From the NCBI RefSeq assembly GCF_000975265.2, contig NZ_CP083405.1, positions 558,001 through 622,000 on the forward strand: a stretch of 64,000 nt of DNA. The letters run 5' to 3'. Positions 1 to 9,578 of the stretch are shown here, piece by piece (the first letter of the stretch is position 1; every line of letters starts with the position of its first letter). The DNA is from Mycobacterium lepromatosis (GTDB lineage Bacteria; Actinomycetota; Actinomycetes; Mycobacteriales; Mycobacteriaceae). The notes under the pieces are model-generated. The model was given only the letters and a program-made list of their open reading frames with translations, did no database searches and had not been told where the DNA came from. The translations under genes were made by a program, and so were the position numbers.

Positions 1-1272
1 CTGGCGGTTGAGCGAAGAATCGATGGATCCTGGGGCGGCGTACCACTTTATCCACGACTAGCTGATGGTCGACGATAGTTTCCCGGCTCAACCTGGCTAC
101 CTTCGTCACCCCTGGGCGGATCTCGAGGCCTCGAGGCAGGGAAGTTGATGGCCGAGACGTTCGACAAAATATGATAGACAAGGACGAGTACCCGGCGATC
201 GCGGCCATCGAACAGCGCTGCGTATGCATGGTGGCTGATCTCTATTCACGCCGAGGGGTTCAGCGATGACAACCTGTCCACTATCTTCGGGGTGTTCACT
301 ATCGGCTCCAGCGAGGGTGGTGATGCTGGCTGCTTGGCCATGAAGTTGCGCTGGCGTGCGAAAGCTGGTACCAGCTGGCAGCGTCGCACCTCTAATCTGG
401 TGATGGACGCAGGCGTCCAGGTGGTTTGGGAGAGGTTCTGTCGTTACTTCGATGTCGAGACCCGCTATCTGCCGATGGAGGAAGGATGCCACGTTATCAC
501 TGCTCCGAGCAGTTCATCGAGGCCGTCGACGAAGACACTATACCACCTATTAGGTGTCGTGGTCATCCTTGGCCGCTACCTACACCGGCGAACTCGAACC
601 CGTCGCGGAGATCTGCGTCTCGATAGACAAGCTGGCGGCCGACAATAACTTGGTAAGGTTGCAGTGTACAATGGTGCCGCGAGTGGAGGGATTCTGGATG
701 TCGTTCTTGCACCTGGAGCTGAAGTGGGCTTTCTGGCTGCCCTGAGTGATGTCGATCAACGCGAATATGGGCTCAATCTAACCCGATGTGGGATTTAGCG
801 TATGGCGCAGCAACAAAATATTTGTCCGAGGATATGGTCTTTCGGGTCAACTGCCTGGGCGGCGATTGTCGATTTTCATATTGAACTTTTCCCGTCTGGG
901 CAACCAAGTGGTCGTTCAATGCTACAACTTTCTGCGGCTGGCACGTGACGGCTACTGCAAAGTAATGCAGGCCTTGTCGTTAACGGTGCGGTGGCTGGTT
1001 AATAGCTACGCGACGGCTACCGTTGTGAGCTGATCTCGGACGGTTCGGCCATCCCGGTGGTATATCCTGTGCTAGCCAGAGGCCATGGGTACACCGAGTT
1101 CGATCTCTCCTACGAACTCCGGACCTTTGGTTGGCCAGTACCCGTCTAAACCATGCCCGACAATGCCACTGACGTATCGGTGCTGCGCGCCGTGGTCCGG
1201 AAAGGGCTCTAGGATTACCTGGATAAGCTCAAGTCCGGCAGACATTACAGCTCCGAGCACTTCGCGCACTAG
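1..1272 (+). pseudogene. gadB: Glutamate decarboxylase pseudogene (gadB, Rv3432c-like)
   Basis: The stretch is a decayed copy of PLP-dependent glutamate decarboxylase. Read across frames it gives recognisable family segments in the right order: ESMDPGAAYHFIHD near the left edge, then ETFDKxxIDKDEYPA, TIGSSEG, VQVVWERFCRYFDVETRYLP, YTGELEPVAEIC, LNFSRLGNQVV, and a C-terminus reading HYSSEHFAH before TAG at 1270-1272. In-frame stops and frameshifts occur throughout, for example TAG in the FIHD segment around base 58. The first few dozen codons lie outside the window. It sits directly upstream of alr on the same strand, as in M. tuberculosis. No function is expected. Confidence 0.88.
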
Positions 1273-1379
1273 AACAGTCGTGCTCCGCTACCTACACGCG
1301 TGGATCGGCAGTCCCGATTGGTTCTGGGGAGAATGTCGGCAGCGAGTTGACACACATCTTAAGTGGGGGCACGTTTATT

Positions 1380-2546
1380 TTGGCTGTTATACCGATATCT
1401 TTGAAGCCGGGTGTCTTAGCCGAGGCTGTGGTGGACCTGGGAGCTATTGACTACAACGTGCGAGTGCTGCGTGAGCACGCTGGCAGGGCGCAACTGATGG
1501 TTGTTCTCAAAGCCGATGCTTACGGCCACGGGGCCACCCAGGTCGCCCTCGCCGCATTGGCGGCCGGTGCGGCCGAGCTGGGTGTGGCCACCGTCGACGA
1601 AGCGCTCGCATTGCGCGCGGACGGTATCAGTGCCCCGGTGCTGGCCTGGCTGCATCCACCCGGGATCGACTTCGGGCCCGCGCTACTGGCCGACGTGCAG
1701 ATCGCGGTGTCCTCGGTGCGTCAGCTTAACGAGCTATTGGATGCGGTGCGTCGGACCGGCTGTACGGCGACGGTAACTGTCAAAGCCGATACCGGGCTGA
1801 ACCGCAACGGTGTCGTTACTGATCAATACCCGGCGATGCTGACCGCGTTGCAGCGGGCTGTCGTCGAGAACGCCGTACGACTGCGTGGGTTGATGTCACA
1901 CCTGGTTTACGCTGACCAGCCCGACAATCCCAGCAATGACGTTCAGGGCAAGCGTTTTGCTGCTCTACTCGCCCAGGCGCGCGCGCAGGGATTGCGGTTC
2001 GAGGTGGCGCATCTGTCGAATTCATCAGCTACGATGTGTCGTCCTGACCTAGCTTACGACCTGGTCCGGCCCGGCATCGCGGTGTACGGTCTTAGTCCTG
2101 TGCCTTCCCGTGGTGATATGGGACTGATACCTGCAATGACGGTGAAATGCGCTGTTGCGCTGGTGAAGTCGATTCGTGCTGGCGAAGGTGTGTCGTACGG
2201 AAACGACTGGATTGCGCAGCATGACACCAATTTGGCGCTGTTGCCGGTTGGATATGCGGATGGCGTGTTCCGATCGCTGGGCGGCCGACTGGATGTGCTG
2301 ATCAATGGCAAGCGCCGTCCTGGCGTCGGACGGATTTGTATGGACCAGTTTGTCGTCGACCTGGGCCCGGGGCCAATCGATGTAGCCGAAGGCGACGAGG
2401 CCATCTTGTTTGGGCCCGGAGCCAGTGGCGAACCCACTGCGCAAGATTGGGCCGATCTACTTGGCACCATCCACTATGAAGTGGTCACCAGTCCACGCGG
2501 GCGGATTACCAGAACTTACCGCGAGGCCCAAACCGTTGACAGATGA
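1380..2546 (+). CDS. alr: Alanine racemase
   Basis: Alr is the cytoplasmic PLP enzyme that interconverts L- and D-alanine for peptidoglycan; it is essential and the target of D-cycloserine. The PLP-lysine motif ([11 protein letters not shown]) lies near residue 44 of the form starting at TTG 1380. The barrel segment LNRNG, the HLSNSSA segment and the catalytic tyrosine motif (GVSYGNDW) are all present, followed by LLPVGYADG and a complete C-terminal beta domain ending [10 protein letters not shown] chose TTG 1380 because [16 protein letters not shown] aligns with the N-terminus of mycobacterial Alr and gives 388 residues, the usual length; a G-rich Shine-Dalgarno-like AAGTGGGGG sits at 1361-1369. 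An in-frame ATG at 1347 would add 11 residues. The stop overlaps the next gene as ATGATGA, implying translational coupling. Confidence 0.95.
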   Translation: MAVIPISLKPGVLAEAVVDLGAIDYNVRVLREHAGRAQLMVVLKADAYGHGATQVALAALAAGAAELGVATVDEALALRADGISAPVLAWLHPPGIDFGPALLADVQIAVSSVRQLNELLDAVRRTGCTATVTVKADTGLNRNGVVTDQYPAMLTALQRAVVENAVRLRGLMSHLVYADQPDNPSNDVQGKRFAALLAQARAQGLRFEVAHLSNSSATMCRPDLAYDLVRPGIAVYGLSPVPSRGDMGLIPAMTVKCAVALVKSIRAGEGVSYGNDWIAQHDTNLALLPVGYADGVFRSLGGRLDVLINGKRRPGVGRICMDQFVVDLGPGPIDVAEGDEAILFGPGASGEPTAQDWADLLGTIHYEVVTSPRGRITRTYREAQTVDR

Positions 2547-3523
2547 TGAAATCAGAAGGCGTCGGAAATGTCTGGGCTTGGCTTGTGGTAGGCACCGGGC
2601 TGGTCGCGGTCGCTACCATCGTCAGCGCCTCGGCGCGCCGATCGATATCTGAACGCGCCAATGCCCGCGGAGATCCTTATGTCGATGGGGATTTCGAGAG
2701 GTTCGACGACGACCGTCGCTATTTGGTGACCACTCCCGGTGGAGTGGCTCTGGCGGTGCGCGAAGCCAGACCGGTGGAAGCGTCGGTGGCCATGGTCTTC
2801 GTCTATGGATTCTGTTTGCTTATGAGCTCCTTTCACTTTCAGCAGAAGTGGTTCGGCGAGCGATGGGGACTACTGGTGCTCATGGTTTTCTACGACCACT
2901 GTGACCACAGCCAGTCCAGCGAAGTTACGCTGGATACCTACACGCTGACCCAACTGGGCCAGGATCTGCGAACAGTGCTGCAGACGGTAACCCTTCATGG
3001 GGTGATCGTGTTGGTCGGCCATTCTGTGGGAGGAATACTGACAAGCCCTGCGTTGGAAGCAGTTCGGCTCACCTCCCGGTCGACGCCCAATCTGATGCAC
3101 CGCGTCAGTATCGTGTCACAATCACCGATTGGTCCGATTTATAGCAATTTGCGGGTTAGTCGAGGCTTAGACGCGTTTTCCCGGCGGATTATGACCGACA
3201 CGCTGATCGCCATCCTGGCGGGCTTTCTTCGTGTTCGGAAACTCCACGACGTAACCGTTGGTCTGTGGCCATTGCTCAGGGTCTCGTCCCTGATCACGTG
3301 CGGTGACTACGACCTGCTTACGTCGGACGAACGCTCTAGGAGAATAGCTGCCTTGTTGCTGCTGTCGGCGCTGGGCATCGTCACCGGGGCCAGTCGTTTA
3401 GCACTGCTGGACAATCCCGATGCCATCAACGACGGGTTGGTTCGGCTGGTCGACCGGGCTGTTCCGGGTAAAGCGGCGTTGCGATGTCGGCGATTCCGGG
3501 AACGATTTCAGCGTCATGGTTAA
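2543..3523 (+). CDS. Alpha/beta hydrolase-fold protein, open frame but active-site residues lost
   Basis: A 326-residue open frame beginning ATG inside the alr stop (4-bp overlap). It resembles the alpha/beta hydrolase found between alr and tsaE in many mycobacteria. There is an N-terminal membrane-like segment (residues about 11-31), the nucleophile elbow GHSVGG (159-164, Ser161) and an acid-loop-like CGDYDLL (Asp255). Several things are wrong. The oxyanion HG motif reads VFVYGF (Tyr88 for His). The usual DQRGHG loop reads DHCDHS. The expected catalytic His in TGASHLALL is Arg285. About 45 residues normally found after the elbow are missing in frame: GHSVGG runs straight into [14 protein letters not shown] infer a protein without hydrolase activity, probably a pseudogene whose frame survives by chance or for coupling to tsaE. 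Confidence 0.65.
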   Translation: MMKSEGVGNVWAWLVVGTGLVAVATIVSASARRSISERANARGDPYVDGDFERFDDDRRYLVTTPGGVALAVREARPVEASVAMVFVYGFCLLMSSFHFQQKWFGERWGLLVLMVFYDHCDHSQSSEVTLDTYTLTQLGQDLRTVLQTVTLHGVIVLVGHSVGGILTSPALEAVRLTSRSTPNLMHRVSIVSQSPIGPIYSNLRVSRGLDAFSRRIMTDTLIAILAGFLRVRKLHDVTVGLWPLLRVSSLITCGDYDLLTSDERSRRIAALLLLSALGIVTGASRLALLDNPDAINDGLVRLVDRAVPGKAALRCRRFRERFQRHG

Positions 3524-4001
3524 GTACAGCTTGAGATCAGGAACGGCCATCTGCGAACGTGTCGAGGACACCGTTGCACTGGGGTCACGGTTGGGGGAAC
3601 AGTTACGCGCGGGTGACGTGGTGGTGCTCTCTGGTCTGTTGGGTGCTGGAAAGACCTTGTTGGCCAAGGGTATTGCTGCGGCTATGGATGTTGACGGTCA
3701 GGTAATCTCGCCGACCTACGTGCTGGCGCGGGTGCACCCTCCGCGACGACCGGGCACCCCGGCGATGATCCACGTCGATGTTTACCGGCTGTTGAACCAC
3801 CGTGATGCAGATCTGCTGGGTGAGCTTGACTCACTGGATCTCGACACCGATCTCGCCGAAGCGGTGGTGGTGGTGGAGTGGGGTGCGGGTCTAGCTGAAC
3901 GTCTCGCCGCGCGACACCTCGACATTCGTCTCGAACGAGTCAGACACTCCGACATGCGGATTGCAACCTGGCAGTGGACGTGTTTCCGGGACCGCCCATG
4001 A
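3516..4001 (+). CDS. tsaE: tRNA t6A biosynthesis ATPase TsaE
   Basis: TsaE is the P-loop ATPase that works with TsaB and TsaD to make threonylcarbamoyladenosine at position 37 of ANN-decoding tRNAs. The Walker A motif GLLGAGKT is at residues 40-47, followed by SPTYVLARVH and HVDVYRLL, and a VVVVEWG strand; all are standard for the family. Length is 161 residues, typical. The frame extends upstream to 3420, but ATG 3516, which overlaps the preceding stop by 8 bp, matches the mycobacterial start region (RVEDTVALGxRLGEQLRAGD follows). The stop overlaps the next ATG as ATGA, so tsaE, tsaB-rimI and tsaD form one coupled transcript. Confidence 0.93.
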   Translation: MVKYSLRSGTAICERVEDTVALGSRLGEQLRAGDVVVLSGLLGAGKTLLAKGIAAAMDVDGQVISPTYVLARVHPPRRPGTPAMIHVDVYRLLNHRDADLLGELDSLDLDTDLAEAVVVVEWGAGLAERLAARHLDIRLERVRHSDMRIATWQWTCFRDRP

Positions 4002-5077
4002 GTGTTGTCCTCGCTATCGACACCGCCACCGCGGCGGTGACGGCCGGCATCGTGGCACTCGATGGTCACGACTGTGTTCTGCTCGCTAACCAGGTCACGG
4101 TTGACGCCAAGGCGCACGCTGAACGCCTCACGCCGAATGTATTGGCTGCTCTCGCTGATGCCGAGGTGGCGATGTGCGAGCTCGACGCCGTGGTGGTGGG
4201 CTGTGGTCCTGGTCCGTTTACCGGCCTGCGTGTCGGCATGGTCACTGCCGCTGCTTACGGGCATGCGCTGGGCATTCCGGTGCATGGTGTGTGCAGTCTG
4301 GACGCTATTGGTGTGCGAACCACCGGCGACACACTAGTGGTTACTGACGCGCGCCGCCGCGAGGTTTATTGGGCTCGTTATCGAGACGGAGTTCGCATCG
4401 CAGGTCCTGCTGTCGGCGCTCCCACCGATGTCGACCCCGGCACCGCGCGAGCGGTGGCCGGCTCCCCTGAGTACGCGGCGCTGTTTGACCTGCCACGGTG
4501 CGAACCGGTCTACCCGACGCCGGCTGGCTTGGTGGCCGCAGTACCTGATTGGTCGGTGTCCCCGAGCCCTCTGGTACCGTGGTATTTGCGTCGGCCGGAT
4601 GCCAAGCCGATTGCTGCTGACAACGAGTCCATAACCATCGGTGCATTGACACTTGCCGACGTCGATCGGTGTGTCGAGCTGGAAAACCAGTTCTTCGACG
4701 GCGACAACCCATGGCCGGCGGCAGTGTTCGAGCGCGAACTGGCCAATCCATATAACCGTTACGTGGGCGCACGCACTGCTGACACACTCGTCGGTTATGC
4801 TGGCATCACCCGCTTGGGCCACACACCTCCATTCGAGTATGAAGTGCACACCATCGCCGTGGACTCGGCATATCGAGGGCGTGGCATCGGCCGCCGGCTG
4901 TTGGGTGCGCTGCTGAATTTCGCCGCCGGCGGTGCGATCTACTTGGAGGTCCGCACGGACAACGAGGTCGCCATTGCGTTATACCGCAGTGTCGGATTCG
5001 AACGGATGGGTCTACGCCCTCGCTATTACCCAGTCAGCGGTGCCGATGCTTACTTCATGCGACGGGAAGTGCAATGA
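3998..5077 (+). CDS. tsaB-rimI: TsaB-RimI fusion: t6A subunit joined to N-alpha-acetyltransferase
   Basis: One uninterrupted 359-residue frame carries two proteins that are separate in M. tuberculosis (Rv3421c and Rv3420c). Residues 1 to about 205 are Tsa[18 protein letters not shown] at the N-terminus, [12 protein letters not shown], and a YLRRPDAKP end segment. Residues from about 215 are a GNAT acetyltransferase like RimI, which acetylates ribosomal protein S18 and other N-termini: [21 protein letters not shown] is the acetyl-CoA loop (RGRGIG), then [20 protein letters not shown] and [18 protein letters not shown]. The join falls where the TsaB stop and RimI start would be. ATG 3998 is chosen for its ATGA overlap with tsaE; a further in-frame ATG at 3974 is less likely. 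From memory, M. leprae has a 359-residue protein here too. Confidence 0.92.
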   Translation: MSVVLAIDTATAAVTAGIVALDGHDCVLLANQVTVDAKAHAERLTPNVLAALADAEVAMCELDAVVVGCGPGPFTGLRVGMVTAAAYGHALGIPVHGVCSLDAIGVRTTGDTLVVTDARRREVYWARYRDGVRIAGPAVGAPTDVDPGTARAVAGSPEYAALFDLPRCEPVYPTPAGLVAAVPDWSVSPSPLVPWYLRRPDAKPIAADNESITIGALTLADVDRCVELENQFFDGDNPWPAAVFERELANPYNRYVGARTADTLVGYAGITRLGHTPPFEYEVHTIAVDSAYRGRGIGRRLLGALLNFAAGGAIYLEVRTDNEVAIALYRSVGFERMGLRPRYYPVSGADAYFMRREVQ

Positions 5078-6129
5078 AAATCTCTGCTGTGCCCGGCACG
5101 ATCATCTTAGCCATCGAAACCTCTTGCGATGAAACCGGTGTCGGCATTGCCCGCCTCGATGATTATGGCACCGTGACATTGTTGGCTGACGAGGTGGCTT
5201 CCAGCGTCGACGAGCACGCCCGGTTCGGTGGTGTGGTACCCGAGATTGCCTCGCGGGCGCATCTAGAGGCGCTTGGTCCGACCGTGCGTTGCGCGCTTGC
5301 TGCTGCGGGTCTGACCGGTTCGGCGAAGCCAGACGTTGTCGCTGCCACGATAGGGCCCGGACTAGCCGGTGCTTTGATGGTAGGAGTGGCTGCGGCTAAA
5401 GCGTATTCGGCTGCCTGGGGAGTGCCGTTCTACGCTGTGAATCACCTGGGTGGGCACCTGGCTGCCGACATCTACGAACATGGACCGTTGCCCGAGTGTG
5501 TGGCGCTACTGGTGTCCGGAGGCCATACTCACCTGCTGCAGGTGCGTTCGCTCGGGGCCCCCATCGTCGAGCTGGGCAGTACCGTCGACGACGCCGCCGG
5601 TGAGGCTTACGACAAGGTGGCGCGCCTACTGGGACTGGGTTATCCAGGCGGCAAGGTGCTCGATGACCTAGCTCGTACCGGCGATCGGGATGCCATCGTG
5701 TTCCCGCGCGGCATGACTGGGCCGGCCGATGACCCGAACACGTTCAGCTTTTCAGGGCTCAAAACCGCTGTCGCACGGTATGTCGAGAGTCACCCCGACG
5801 CGCTGACGGCCGATGTTGCCGCCGGGTTTCAGGAGGCTGTCGCCGATGTGTTGACTATGAAGGCGGTGCGTGCGGCGACCATGCTCGGGGTTTCGACTTT
5901 GCTGATCGTCGGGGGAGTGGCCGCGAATTCGCGGCTGCGAGAGCTGGCCGCACAGCGCTGTGCGGCAGCTGGGCTGATGCTGCGGATCCCGAGGCCTCGG
6001 TTCTGCACTGACAACGGGGCGATGGTCGCCGCGTTCGCCGCGCATCTGCTGGCTGCGGCCGCACCACCGTCACCGCTGGATGTGCCCAGCGACCCGGGTC
6101 TCTCGGTGGTGAAAAGGCAGATTAGTTGA
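5074..6129 (+). CDS. tsaD: tRNA N6-adenosine threonylcarbamoyltransferase TsaD
   Basis: TsaD (formerly Gcp) transfers the threonylcarbamoyl group to A37 of tRNA. The ASKHA fold begins [17 protein letters not shown] (residues 10-26). The metal-binding histidines lie in NHLGGH (His124 and His128), followed by [10 protein letters not shown], the [13 protein letters not shown] segment, the FSGLKTAV segment and the C-terminal [12 protein letters not shown] with the third metal ligand Asp. Length 351 residues is normal. ATG 5074 overlaps the stop of tsaB-rimI by 4 bp. It is the last gene of the alr-tsaE-tsaB/rimI-tsaD cluster; groES follows after 279 bp carrying its own operator. Confidence 0.96.
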   Translation: MKISAVPGTIILAIETSCDETGVGIARLDDYGTVTLLADEVASSVDEHARFGGVVPEIASRAHLEALGPTVRCALAAAGLTGSAKPDVVAATIGPGLAGALMVGVAAAKAYSAAWGVPFYAVNHLGGHLAADIYEHGPLPECVALLVSGGHTHLLQVRSLGAPIVELGSTVDDAAGEAYDKVARLLGLGYPGGKVLDDLARTGDRDAIVFPRGMTGPADDPNTFSFSGLKTAVARYVESHPDALTADVAAGFQEAVADVLTMKAVRAATMLGVSTLLIVGGVAANSRLRELAAQRCAAAGLMLRIPRPRFCTDNGAMVAAFAAHLLAAAAPPSPLDVPSDPGLSVVKRQIS

Positions 6130-6169
6130 GCTAGACACGCCAACAGCCAGGAAGCAGCGGGCTGGCCTT

Positions 6170-6201
6170 GAGTGCTAGCACTCGCATGTATAGAGTGCTA
6201 G
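6170..6201 (+). promoter_or_regulatory. CIRCE (HrcA) operator of groES-groEL1, with overlapping second site
   Basis: An inverted repeat CTAGCACTC-N9-GAGTGCTAG lies at 6175-6201, a one-base variant in each arm of the CIRCE consensus bound by the heat-shock repressor HrcA. The left arm is itself the right half of a 14-bp perfect palindrome GAGTGCTAGCACTC at 6170-6183, so two HrcA half-site pairs overlap. The start codon of groES is about 210 bp downstream. The arrangement suggests HrcA repression of groES-groEL1 in this genome. Confidence 0.88.
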
Positions 6202-6281
6202 GTGGCAATCGGCCAAGCCCAGTGTCGGCACCCGCGACGACGACGCGAGGGTACGGGCGAGTGCCGAATCACCTGATAATT

Positions 6282-6380
6282 CGGTCGGTTCGGGGCAAGC
6301 CCCGGACCGACCGCCAAATGCCGGTCCGGGCAAGCGTCCCGGACCCGCTACCAACACAGTCCGGGACACAGGTCCCGGGC
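6282..6380 (+). promoter_or_regulatory. Three consecutive hairpins in the groES leader
   Basis: Hairpin 1: a 15-bp stem with one G-U pair, arms 6282-6296 and 6299-6313, loop AA. Hairpin 2: arms GGTCCGGG 6323-6330 and CCCGGACC 6338-6345, 7-nt loop. Hairpin 3: arms CCGGGAC 6361-6367 and GTCCCGG 6372-6378 (two more pairs possible), 4-nt loop. The three share a GTCCGGG core. The last ends about 15 nt before the GGAGG at 6396-6400 and the GTG start of groES. All three are G+C rich. They could be attenuator, mRNA-stabilising or temperature-responsive structures; the sequence does not decide. Confidence 0.6.
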
Positions 6381-6408
6381 CCGATCGAAATAGTGGAGGG
6401 CTCCAATC

Positions 6409-6711
6409 GTGGCGAAGGTGAAGATCAAGCCACTCGAGGACAAGATTCTCGTACAGGCCGGCGAGGCCGAGACCACGACCCCGTTCGGTCTGGTCATTCC
6501 TGAAAACGCTAAGGAGAAGCCGCAGGAAGGTACCGTTGTCGCAGTCGGCCCTGGCCGGTGGGACGAAGATGGCGCGAAGCGGATCCCGGTGGACGTGTCG
6601 GAAGGTGACGTCGTCATCTACAGTAAGTACGGCGGCACTGAGATTAAGTACAATGGCGAAGAATACCTGATCCTGTCGGCACGTGACGTGCTGGCTGTCG
6701 TATCCAAGTAA
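6409..6711 (+). CDS. groES: 10 kDa chaperonin GroES
   Basis: GroES is the heptameric lid of the GroEL folding chamber and a major mycobacterial T-cell antigen. The 100-residue protein starts at GTG 6409 after GGAGGG and reads [16 protein letters not shown]. The mobile loop (about residues 17-35) is followed by the conserved [35 protein letters not shown] and the end [12 protein letters not shown]. In the mobile loop this copy has [11 protein letters not shown]; the M. leprae protein as I remember it has MTPSGL there, one reason for thinking this is not M. leprae itself. The groEL1 start is 78 bp downstream. Confidence 0.97.
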   Translation: MAKVKIKPLEDKILVQAGEAETTTPFGLVIPENAKEKPQEGTVVAVGPGRWDEDGAKRIPVDVSEGDVVIYSKYGGTEIKYNGEEYLILSARDVLAVVSK

Positions 6712-6789
6712 CGAACCGTGTTCCGCCCCGGCGATCCCTGTGCTTAACCACGGGTGATTTCCGGGGCGGCATGCGTTTAAAGGAGCCCG

Positions 6790-8403
6790 ATGAGCAAGCT
6801 GATTGAATACGACGAAACCGCGCGTCATGCCATGGAGATGGGCATGAACAAACTCGCCGACACGGTGCGGGTAACACTTGGGCCGCGCGGTCGACATGTG
6901 TTGTTGACCAAGGCATTCGGCGGGCCCACCGTCACCAATGACGGCGTCACCGTCGCACGTGAGATCGACCTAGAGGACCCGTTCGAGAATCTGGGCGCTC
7001 AGCTGGTGAAGGCAGTGGCCACCAAGACCAACGACGCCGCCGGCGATGGCACCACTACCGCGACCGTGTTGGCGCAGGCGCTGGTCAAGGTCGGCCTGCG
7101 CATGGTCGCGGCCGGTGCCAACCCGGTCGCCCTGGGTGCTGGAATCAGCAAGGCCGCTGATGTGGTGTCCGAGGCACTGCTGGCGATGGCCACTCCGGTG
7201 ACCGGCCAGGACGCCATCGCTCAGGTAGCGGCGGTTTCCTCGCGCGACGAGCAGATCGGTGCGCTGGTCGGCGAGGGGATGAACAAGGTCGGCACCGACG
7301 GTGTCGTCAGCGTTGAAGAGTCGTCGACGTTGAACACTGAACTGGAGTTCACCGAGGGCGTCGGCTTCGACAAAGGTTTCCTGTCGGCGTATTTCGTGAC
7401 CGACTGCGACTCGCAGCAGGCTGTGCTCGACAATCCGCTGATCCTGCTGCACCAGGAGAAAATCAGCTCGCTGCCTGAGTTGCTGCCGATGCTCGAGAAG
7501 GTCACCGAATTAGGCAAGCCGCTGCTGATCGTCGCCGAAGACATCGAGGGTGAAGCATTAGCGACGCTTGTGGTCAACGCGATCCGCAAGACGCTCAAGG
7601 CGGTTGCGGTTAAGTCGCCGTTCTTCGGCGACCGGCGCAAGGCCTTCCTCGAGGATTTGGCAATTGTGACCGGCGGTCAGGTGGTCAACCCCGATGCCGG
7701 CCTGGTGCTGCACGGGGTGGGCACTGACGTGCTGGGCTCGGCCCGCCGTGTGGTGGTTAGTAAAGACGACACGATCATCGTCGACGGTGGTGGTTCTAAC
7801 GACGCGGTGGCCAAGCGGATCAAACAGCTGCGGGCCGAGATAGAGGTCAGCGACTCAGCATGGGATCGCGAAAAGCTGCAGGAGCGCGTGGCCAAGCTGG
7901 CTGGTGGCGTGGCCGTCATCAAGGTGGGGGCCGTCACCGAGACGGCGCTGAAGAAGCGCAAGGAAAGCGTCGAGGATGCCGTCGCGGCCGCAAAGGCATC
8001 CATCGAGGAGGGCATCATCGCGGGTGGTGGGTCAGCCCTCATCCAGTCCGGCGCGGCGCTCAAGCAATTGCGTACGTCGCTGACAGGGGACGAAGCCCTT
8101 GGTGTCGACGTATTTTCCGACGCGCTCAAGGCACCGCTGTACTGGATTGCCACTAACGCCGGGTTGGACGGCGCGGTGGTGGTCGAGAAGGTTAGCGGGC
8201 TGCCCGCCGGGCACGGACTGAATGCTAGCACGCTGGGCTATGGTGACTTGGCCGCCGATGGTGTCGTCGACCCGGTCAAGGTCACCAGGTCAGCGGTGCT
8301 CAACGCGGCCTCGGTGGCGCGGATGATGCTCACCACCGAGACGGCGGTAGTGGACAAGCCGGCCAAGACAGAAGAGCATGACCACCACGGTCATGCACAC
8401 TAA
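6790..8403 (+). CDS. groEL1: 60 kDa chaperonin 1 GroEL1
   Basis: The 537-residue chaperonin has the family landmarks in order: [13 protein letters not shown] near residue 20-32, [12 protein letters not shown], the ATP motif [14 protein letters not shown] near residue 85, and [13 protein letters not shown] in the intermediate domain. The C-terminus is histidine rich ([10 protein letters not shown]), as expected for mycobacterial GroEL1, in contrast to the Gly-Met tail of GroEL2. GroEL1 in mycobacteria acts in mycolate/biofilm assembly and stress more than in bulk folding (family knowledge). It follows groES in one operon under the CIRCE operator. A start-proximal AAAGGAG lies at 6779-6785, spaced 4 nt from ATG 6790. 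Confidence 0.97.
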   Translation: MSKLIEYDETARHAMEMGMNKLADTVRVTLGPRGRHVLLTKAFGGPTVTNDGVTVAREIDLEDPFENLGAQLVKAVATKTNDAAGDGTTTATVLAQALVKVGLRMVAAGANPVALGAGISKAADVVSEALLAMATPVTGQDAIAQVAAVSSRDEQIGALVGEGMNKVGTDGVVSVEESSTLNTELEFTEGVGFDKGFLSAYFVTDCDSQQAVLDNPLILLHQEKISSLPELLPMLEKVTELGKPLLIVAEDIEGEALATLVVNAIRKTLKAVAVKSPFFGDRRKAFLEDLAIVTGGQVVNPDAGLVLHGVGTDVLGSARRVVVSKDDTIIVDGGGSNDAVAKRIKQLRAEIEVSDSAWDREKLQERVAKLAGGVAVIKVGAVTETALKKRKESVEDAVAAAKASIEEGIIAGGGSALIQSGAALKQLRTSLTGDEALGVDVFSDALKAPLYWIATNAGLDGAVVVEKVSGLPAGHGLNASTLGYGDLAADGVVDPVKVTRSAVLNAASVARMMLTTETAVVDKPAKTEEHDHHGHAH

Positions 8404-8417
8404 ACCGGTGTGTACCC

Positions 8418-8460
8418 CCAGAAAGACCTCCGGTAATCTGGTAGGCTGGAGTCTTTCTGG
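8418..8460 (+). terminator. Putative terminator of groES-groEL1
   Basis: Fifteen bases after the groEL1 stop, arms CCAGAAAGAC (8418-8427) and GTCTTTCTGG (8451-8460) form a perfect 10-bp stem around a 23-nt loop. There is no U run, which is usual for mycobacterial terminators. Confidence 0.55.
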
Positions 8461-8689
8461 TTGATGCGTTTGGTTTCATGGCAGAGGGCAATACGCTGCC
8501 GGCCTTGCCTCTGGTGCGGCTAGGTAGTTGTTGACTCGTTGGCCCATGGTGAGGGCGAAGTTGCTGTCTAATGGTTTAATGGGTGGTACAGCAACACCTC
8601 GTTATACTGTTTGCTGTGACCAACCCCTATTGGTGTCGGTGCCGAGTAGTGAGCCCGCTCCGGTGCGTTTGATGAACCCGGTTTGGGCC

Positions 8690-9195
8690 GACACACCGAC
8701 GGCGTCCACGACGATTTGACCACACCAGCTGCGCTGCGCGATTGGCTGGCCACCGTTGACCACCAATACGCTGCTGAAGTTCGCGGAGACCCCTGTGGTG
8801 CTGACCTGGCCGAGGTCAAACTCTTACGAGATTCCCTTCGCCGGCTAGCCGCCTGCGCCATAGTCGATCTCCGACCGGCTGCCCAATCCCTCCGGTCGAC
8901 AGCGTTGACGACGCCGTTGCAGCAGTGAATTGGGCGGCTAAGCAACTAGCCTAGGCCCAACTCGTTATTCGGGGTGGTCGGCTGCACATGACTGTCGGGT
9001 GACCACCTCGCGGGCCCGCGTCGCCTTAGCCGAACTCGCGCGTGACTCGATCGACCGGTTCACAGGGTCCAGCGCTACGAAGCTGTGTATCTGCCACGGT
9101 CCCAGGGGGCGTGGTATATTTATGAGATCCTCCCCTCGCCGCGAGTAGTGCTCGGAAACCGGCGTTAAGCGCGCCCAGGCCTAGGACGTACGGCT
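8690..9195 (+). pseudogene. CGNR zinc-finger family protein pseudogene
   Basis: Coding traces on the plus strand include LTTPAALRDWLATVDHQ, ADLAEVKLLRDSLRRLAACAI and, after frameshifts, a C-terminal segment RGIFMRSSPRRE-stop-CSET. In CGNR (ABATE-linked) proteins that segment reads ...PRREWCSxxCGNRAR; here the Trp codon is TAG and CGNR is lost. The assignment rests on this motif pattern. It lies between groEL1 and whiB3, where M. tuberculosis has nothing comparable that I recall, so it may be an older gene retained only as a relic. Confidence 0.5.
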
Positions 9196-9230
9196 CTGCA
9201 GGCGCATTGGCGAACCCGCACGCAATAAGG

Positions 9231-9578
9231 CTAGCCTAGGTAGGCTTGCAACCGGGGTTGGCCTAAGACAGGTTTAGGCGCTGAGAGGGATACTGCTGGA
9301 CCGAGACCGCGCTTGAGGAGTAGGTCGCGCTCGGATTCGGACAAACCGCCCCAAACGCCATAGGGTTCGCCGACGTCCAGCGCATGAGAACGACATTCCT
9401 CGATAACCGGACAACGCCGGCACATTTCCTTAGCGCGCTGCTCGCGTTGCATACGGGCACGGCCACGCTCCCCGTCGGGATGGAAGAACATTTACGAATC
9501 AACATCGCGACACAGGCCTTGCAGCTGCCAGTTCCAGATATCGGCGTTGGGCCCAGGTAACTGCTCAAGCTGTGGCAT
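9231..9578 (-). pseudogene. whiB3: WhiB3 redox regulator, interrupted by an in-frame stop at codon 29
   Basis: WhiB3 is a 4Fe-4S redox sensor controlling lipid anabolism and host survival in mycobacteria. The gene starts at ATG 9578 (MPQLEQLPGPNADIWNWQLQ) and encodes the first cluster cysteine (GLC, codon 23). Codon 29 (9492-9494) is TAA where homologues have Ser. It is followed at once by ATG (9491) and an open 86-codon remainder with CRRCPVIEEC and the GVWGG turn. The frame is otherwise intact from end to end, so a single base change separates the first Cys from the other three. The 86-residue remainder alone cannot hold a normal four-Cys cluster. Readthrough or reinitiation could still yield a product, hence some doubt. 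The C-terminal tail (about 20 residues beyond the M. tuberculosis end) is unlike that of M. tuberculosis. Confidence 0.85.

Noticed and set aside
9263..9568. A 101-codon minus-strand frame overlapping whiB3
   Set aside because: It is out of frame with the conserved WhiB sequence; the true frame is 9578 to 9231 with one stop.
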